DNA from: Dehalococcoidia bacterium CG2_30_46_19
GTDB lineage: Bacteria; Chloroflexota; Dehalococcoidia; GIF9; AB-539-J10
Assembly: GCA_001872925.1 (NCBI GenBank)
Contig: MNYD01000146.1
Location: 1 to 9,274, forward strand
Reading direction: 5' to 3'
Length of the DNA stretch: 9,274 nucleotides
Within the stretch, counting starts at the first letter, position 1. The number at the start of each line of letters is the position of its first letter. Both the position numbers and the translations under genes were made by a program. Of the stretch, positions 6,893 through 9,274 are shown piece after piece. A model generated the notes under the pieces. The model was not told the DNA's origin and did no database searches. It was given only the letters and a program-made list of their open reading frames with translations.

Positions 6893-7229
6893 GCATGGCA
6901 TTTACTGGAATCCTAAAAAAAGTCCGTATAATTTCGAGAAATACGACAGTAATCTTGAACAAATGATGATGGAAAAGCTGGATGCTGATCCTGCCGTTGT
7001 TAAGTGGATGAAACGCCATGGGATTACTATTCCATGGGTTGATGTTCAAAAACACATGCGCCGCTACGTTCCTGATTTCATTGTGGAGTATATTGATGGT
7101 CATAAATCTATTCTTGAAGTGAAGGATCCCAGTAGAGTAGATTCTGACGAAGTGAAGCGAAAGCGAAAGGCCGCTGAGATATGGTGCAAACGGCGGGGGA
7201 TGGAATATGCGGTCGCAACAGTAGGCTAA
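6879..7229 (+). CDS. Stand-alone PD-(D/E)XK endonuclease subunit
   Basis: The 116-aa protein is essentially a single nuclease domain. The metal-binding signature is YVPDF (63-67, Asp66) followed by the ILEVK strand (78-82, Glu80 and Lys82), with an upstream conserved-type Glu in SNLEQ (24-28, Glu27). This spacing is what is seen at the C-terminus of type III Res proteins and in other small nucleases of this fold, where the residues coordinate Mg2+ for phosphodiester cleavage. The gene starts 14 nt before the helicase stop in the +1 frame, with its own GGGAGG upstream, so the two are translated together. Its position immediately after a nuclease-less Res motor argues that it is the cutting subunit of that enzyme. 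The start, complete motif and natural-looking N-terminus (MPISKHGIYW) favour a functional gene; a frameshifted Res gene is the alternative. Confidence 0.85.
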   Translation: MPISKHGIYWNPKKSPYNFEKYDSNLEQMMMEKLDADPAVVKWMKRHGITIPWVDVQKHMRRYVPDFIVEYIDGHKSILEVKDPSRVDSDEVKRKRKAAEIWCKRRGMEYAVATVG

Positions 7230-7290
7230 AAACGTGCCAAGTGCACACCTACTGCACAACCTAACGAACCACGCAGTTTTCTAATTAGCC

Positions 7291-7319
7291 AGGTCAGGGA
7301 AATCCCTGCCCGCACGCTC
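7291..7319. repeat. Diverged dispersed repeat, copy 2
   Basis: Matches 1639-1667 at 23 of 29 positions in the same orientation. It includes the 14-bp palindrome CAGGGA-AA-TCCCTG (7295-7308), which is less perfect in copy 1. ACGCTC (7314-7319) and GAGCGT (7347-7352) form a further inverted pair. The segment lies in the 230-bp gap between the convergent nuclease and NYN genes. No T-rich tract follows the palindrome, so it is not a clear terminator. Confidence 0.35.
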
Positions 7320-7459
7320 TTTGAGAATATGGTGCTGCTTTTTCCCGAGCGTTCTATCTGCCTTCTATTATGGCTGTTTTTTCGGTCAAATCTTAAATCG
7401 ATGTTGTTTAGCAACCTATCCCCCTGACTCCCTTCCCTTACTACTCTTAAGTTGCATCG

Positions 7460-8128
7460 TTACCAAGTAGCGGGTTTAGAGAATGTCCCTTGAATATCAG
7501 TTAAGGTTGGGGGAAACTGTGATGCAGCAAGGACTTTCTCATTTATGGAAATAACGCTTTGAGTTGCCACTCTCATCAATTCCCGGTGCATGTGACAGTG
7601 TACCGGGTCTTTATGCACCATTGTGGTACGATTTGGATTTACCACTATCACGGTCCTCTTGAGTTTGACTGTGACAAGTTCAATGGCCTCCGTTAGGTCT
7701 GAATCGTTAGATATGACAATTGATTCATCCGCCTCTTTAACGCAATTATCATAGACGAGATATGCAGCCAAATTGACATCAGAGCCTTTCTCCTCCGTTC
7801 GGAGCACTTGGACTTTTCTAGCACGGCCATTCTTGTCATAAGCGAATGGGAACTGCGGCAGGTACCTCGGCCAAGAAACAAAATTACCCTTGATTATTTC
7901 CAGATTTTGGATGGTCCTTAATGCACGCCAATAGAAGTCTTGTCGCGTTGGTGCACCAGGGTCCCAAGGTACAGCTGTCACCTTGGCTGAAAAATACTTA
8001 ATCTTGTCTATGGTTTTTGTGGGAAACAAGTTAGTACATAAACTAAGCAGGTCAAGCCATTTGTATGGTGTGTACCTGACGGCACAATAGTAGAGGTTGA
8101 ATCCGTCAAAATAGATGTTGGTACCCAA
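7460..8128 (-). CDS. NYN domain protein (PIN-like predicted ribonuclease)
   Basis: The 222-aa product is a full-length member of the NYN/DUF88 (LabA-like) family. Conserved acidic motifs are YFDGFNLYY (6-14, Asp8), EEKGSDVNL (112-120, Asp117) and SNDSDL (140-145, Asp142 and Asp144), which in PIN-like folds build a metal-dependent RNase site. The ending SQFPPTLTD (203-211) followed by a K-P-x-x-W terminus is also typical. These proteins are predicted cytoplasmic RNases; their substrates are mostly unknown. The start is TTG at 8128, since TAG lies two codons upstream and the first beta strand begins at residue 3. GGAG lies 12 bases upstream, a long spacing. The gene converges on the restriction operon, so it is separately transcribed, but its position suggests a possible defence role. 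Confidence 0.88.
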   Translation of the reverse strand: MGTNIYFDGFNLYYCAVRYTPYKWLDLLSLCTNLFPTKTIDKIKYFSAKVTAVPWDPGAPTRQDFYWRALRTIQNLEIIKGNFVSWPRYLPQFPFAYDKNGRARKVQVLRTEEKGSDVNLAAYLVYDNCVKEADESIVISNDSDLTEAIELVTVKLKRTVIVVNPNRTTMVHKDPVHCHMHRELMRVATQSVISINEKVLAASQFPPTLTDIQGTFSKPATW

Positions 8129-8151
8129 GTGCTATTTTTGCTCCATAAAAT

Positions 8152-8181
8152 GCGAAGGTGCTACCAAGGTAGCACTTTCGC
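8152..8181. repeat. Near-perfect inverted repeat upstream of the NYN gene
   Basis: GCGAAGGTGCTACC (8152-8165) and GGTAGCACTTTCGC (8168-8181) pair over 14 bp with a 2-bp centre and a single G-T mismatch. It ends 23 bp upstream of the NYN start codon. As DNA it could be an operator over the NYN promoter region; as RNA it would form a hairpin in the NYN leader. It could also end transcription coming from the crotonase gene: on the minus strand ATTTTAT follows it, a poor U-tract. Confidence 0.6.
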
Positions 8182-8251
8182 GCCCATCGGCCGAAGCCTC
8201 AGGGGTATTCACCTAATTGTCAGTCTAATATAAAATAGTGTTAAACATCAA

Positions 8252-8267
8252 TAGTACTTTAGTACTA
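8252..8267. repeat. Small inverted repeat TAGTACT-TT-AGTACTA
   Basis: Seven-base arms with a two-base centre, in an AT-rich stretch upstream of the NYN gene. The size and symmetry would suit a dimeric repressor site, but nothing else supports that. Confidence 0.35.
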
Positions 8268-8322
8268 CATAGTGTCTTTTAAGCCTATTTTACATAAGGT
8301 TTTGCACGGCCCTACTTACTAA

Positions 8323-8398
8323 GGGAAGGGGGAGTGTAGGTAAGAGAGGGGCTTCCCCCCTCTCCTTCTCAAGGAGAGGGGGATTAAGGGGGTGAGGT
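8323..8398. repeat. REP-like G-rich palindromic intergenic element
   Basis: The perfect stem CCCCCTCTCCTT / AAGGAGAGGGGG (8356-8367 and 8371-8382, 3-nt loop) overlaps a competing stem GAGAGGGG / CCCCTCTC (8344-8351 and 8357-8364). Runs of G flank it on the plus strand (8323-8325, 8328-8332, 8388-8392), ending in GGGGGTGAGGTT. The strand bias, hairpin and conserved-looking GGTGAGG tail are typical of repetitive extragenic palindromes mobilised by REP-associated transposases. It begins just after the crotonase stop and could also limit read-through or protect the 3' end of that transcript. Only one copy is in the window, so repetitiveness is inferred. Confidence 0.55.
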
Positions 8399-8410
8399 TA
8401 ATAAAGAACC

Positions 8411-9214
8411 TTAAATCGCCACCTTACGATAGTCCTCAAACCGCGGCTTTCTCTTCTCCTGGAATGCCTTCACCCCTTCCGCTGCCTCCTCAGTATTATA
8501 GTACAGGCCTAAACCGGCAATTCCGAGGTAAGTAACTCCTGTCACTCCATCCGTTTCGGCATTGAAGGCATACTTTAAGAATTTTAGAGAGGTTGAGCTC
8601 TTTGCCAATAACTCCTCACACCACTTATCCACTTCCTCGTCCAGCTTATCTGGAGGCACTACCGCATTGACTAATCCCATCTGTAAGGCTTCTTGAGCAG
8701 AATATATCCTGGTGAGGAACCATATCTCTTTGGCTTTCTTTGTGCCGACATTTCGCATTAACTCCCCAGTGCCAAATCCGGGGTCAAAACTTCCCACCCG
8801 CGGCCCAGCCTGGCCAAAGCGAGCGGATTCAGAAGCTATGCCAAAGTCACAAGCAACCTGCCAGACATGCCCACCTCCAATGGCATAGCCATTCACCCGA
8901 GCAATTACCGGTTTCGGGATAAAACGAATCAACCAGGTAACCTGCTGCCAACCAACCTCCATGGGCAAAGCGGCTATGGTCTTTTCATAACCCTTAATTG
9001 TGCGTACGCTTTGATCGCCGCCAGTGCAGAATGCCCTGTCTCCTGCCCCTGTGAGTACTACCACCCGAACCTCATCATCACTCCACGCCTGCATGAAAGC
9101 CTGAGTCAATTCATAAACAGCGACATTATTGCAGGCATTCATTACCTTCGGCCGATTTATCGTTATCCTTGCTATGCCATCCTTCTTCTCATAGAGAATT
9201 TCCCGATATTCCAT
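8411..9214 (-). CDS. Crotonase family enzyme of the MenB/BadI group
   Basis: The 267-aa protein is full length for the family. AFCTGGDQS (61-69) and GYAIGGG (109-115) form the oxyanion hole that stabilises the acyl-CoA enolate. GQAGPRVGSFDPGFG (134-148) with Asp144 matches the catalytic segment of naphthoyl-CoA synthase (MenB) and 2-ketocyclohexanecarboxyl-CoA hydrolase (BadI). The tail GVKAFQEKRKPRFEDY is also shared. MenB closes a ring in menaquinone synthesis; BadI opens a ring in anaerobic benzoate degradation. The DRAFCTGGDQS and PKPVIARV wording seems slightly closer to BadI from memory, but no pathway neighbours are visible to decide. The start ATG at 9214 has GGGAGGT six bases upstream (9221-9227). 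It is separated from the NYN gene by 282 bp with palindromes, so it probably ends its own transcript. Confidence 0.88.
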   Translation of the reverse strand: MEYREILYEKKDGIARITINRPKVMNACNNVAVYELTQAFMQAWSDDEVRVVVLTGAGDRAFCTGGDQSVRTIKGYEKTIAALPMEVGWQQVTWLIRFIPKPVIARVNGYAIGGGHVWQVACDFGIASESARFGQAGPRVGSFDPGFGTGELMRNVGTKKAKEIWFLTRIYSAQEALQMGLVNAVVPPDKLDEEVDKWCEELLAKSSTSLKFLKYAFNAETDGVTGVTYLGIAGLGLYYNTEEAAEGVKAFQEKRKPRFEDYRKVAI

Positions 9215-9220
9215 AATTTC

Positions 9221-9227
9221 ACCTCCC
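9221..9227 (-). promoter_or_regulatory. Strong Shine-Dalgarno site of the crotonase gene
   Basis: GGGAGGT six bases before ATG 9214 on the minus strand fixes the start codon and implies efficient translation. The remaining 47 bp to the window edge are AT-rich, but no promoter with good -35 and -10 boxes stood out. Confidence 0.7.
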
Positions 9228-9274
9228 GTTTATATCAAGGCTGTTTTATAGTCAGGCACAAAACTATTTATAAT

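Noticed and set aside
2921..7229. BREX or DISARM system
   Set aside because: No PglZ, BrxC, BrxL, DrmA/DrmB or phospholipase D-type genes are present; the motor and nuclease fit type III-like restriction better.
7295..7308. Palindrome CAGGGA-AA-TCCCTG as a terminator of the restriction operon
   Set aside because: The stem is only 6 bp and is followed by GC-rich sequence rather than a T-run.
7226..7414. 62-codon minus-strand frame downstream of the nuclease gene
   Set aside because: No ribosome site, low-complexity basic composition and no recognisable motif. It spans the possible dispersed repeat and is probably not coding.
8129..8410. CRISPR array or tRNA gene in the palindrome-rich intergenic region
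   Set aside because: There are no regularly spaced identical repeats and no cloverleaf with a T-loop consensus; the palindromes differ from one another.

Overview
The window looks like an accessory, defence-rich stretch of a bacterial chromosome of moderate GC content. I read it as bacterial, and possibly from an uncultured Chloroflexota/Dehalococcoidia-like anaerobe. That taxonomic guess rests on the general flavour of the proteins (a MenB/BadI-like crotonase, DNA methyltransferases with the 'LKEGKPLPD' N-terminus, a G-rich palindromic intergenic element) and is inference only. No rRNA, tRNA, CRISPR array or intact transposase was seen.

Left part (1-1535, minus strand): the 5' end of a beta-class DNA methyltransferase gene that runs off the window edge. 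It is preceded in the same direction by a gene for a Fic-domain AMPylase-type protein. The 53-nt gap between them holds three exact copies of a 10-bp word at an 11-bp period. Upstream of fic (1536-2014) is a gene-poor stretch with short fragments that read like the tails of decayed genes. One of them overlaps the fic start codon by 8 nt.

Middle part: a six-helix membrane protein of unknown function (2015-2659, minus) is divergent from a compact plus-strand operon (2921-7229) that I read as a complete restriction-modification system of type III-like architecture. It has three genes: a 649-aa beta-class methyltransferase, a 672-aa DEAH helicase of the Res type, and a separate 116-aa PD-(D/E)XK nuclease whose start codon lies inside the helicase stop region. 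In classical type III enzymes the nuclease is the C-terminal domain of Res; here it is an independent, overlapping cistron. The methyltransferase carries two unusual C-terminal additions: an Mrr-like nuclease fold that seems to have lost its active-site residues, and a terminal PKD-like beta-sandwich. A good sigma-70-type promoter precedes the operon.

Right part: converging on the operon is a minus-strand NYN-domain (PIN-like) ribonuclease gene with a TTG start and a near-perfect 14-bp-arm hairpin upstream. Next comes a 282-bp intergenic region containing a G/C-strand-biased palindromic repeat of REP type. The last gene is a complete crotonase of the MenB/BadI group (8411-9214, minus), which is probably the edge of the metabolic backbone.

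The genes suggest a defence locus: two modification enzymes, a helicase-nuclease effector, a Fic protein and an NYN RNase. The likely core system is the 2921-7229 operon, in which the methyltransferase marks host DNA, the helicase senses or translocates on unmodified DNA, and the small nuclease cuts.
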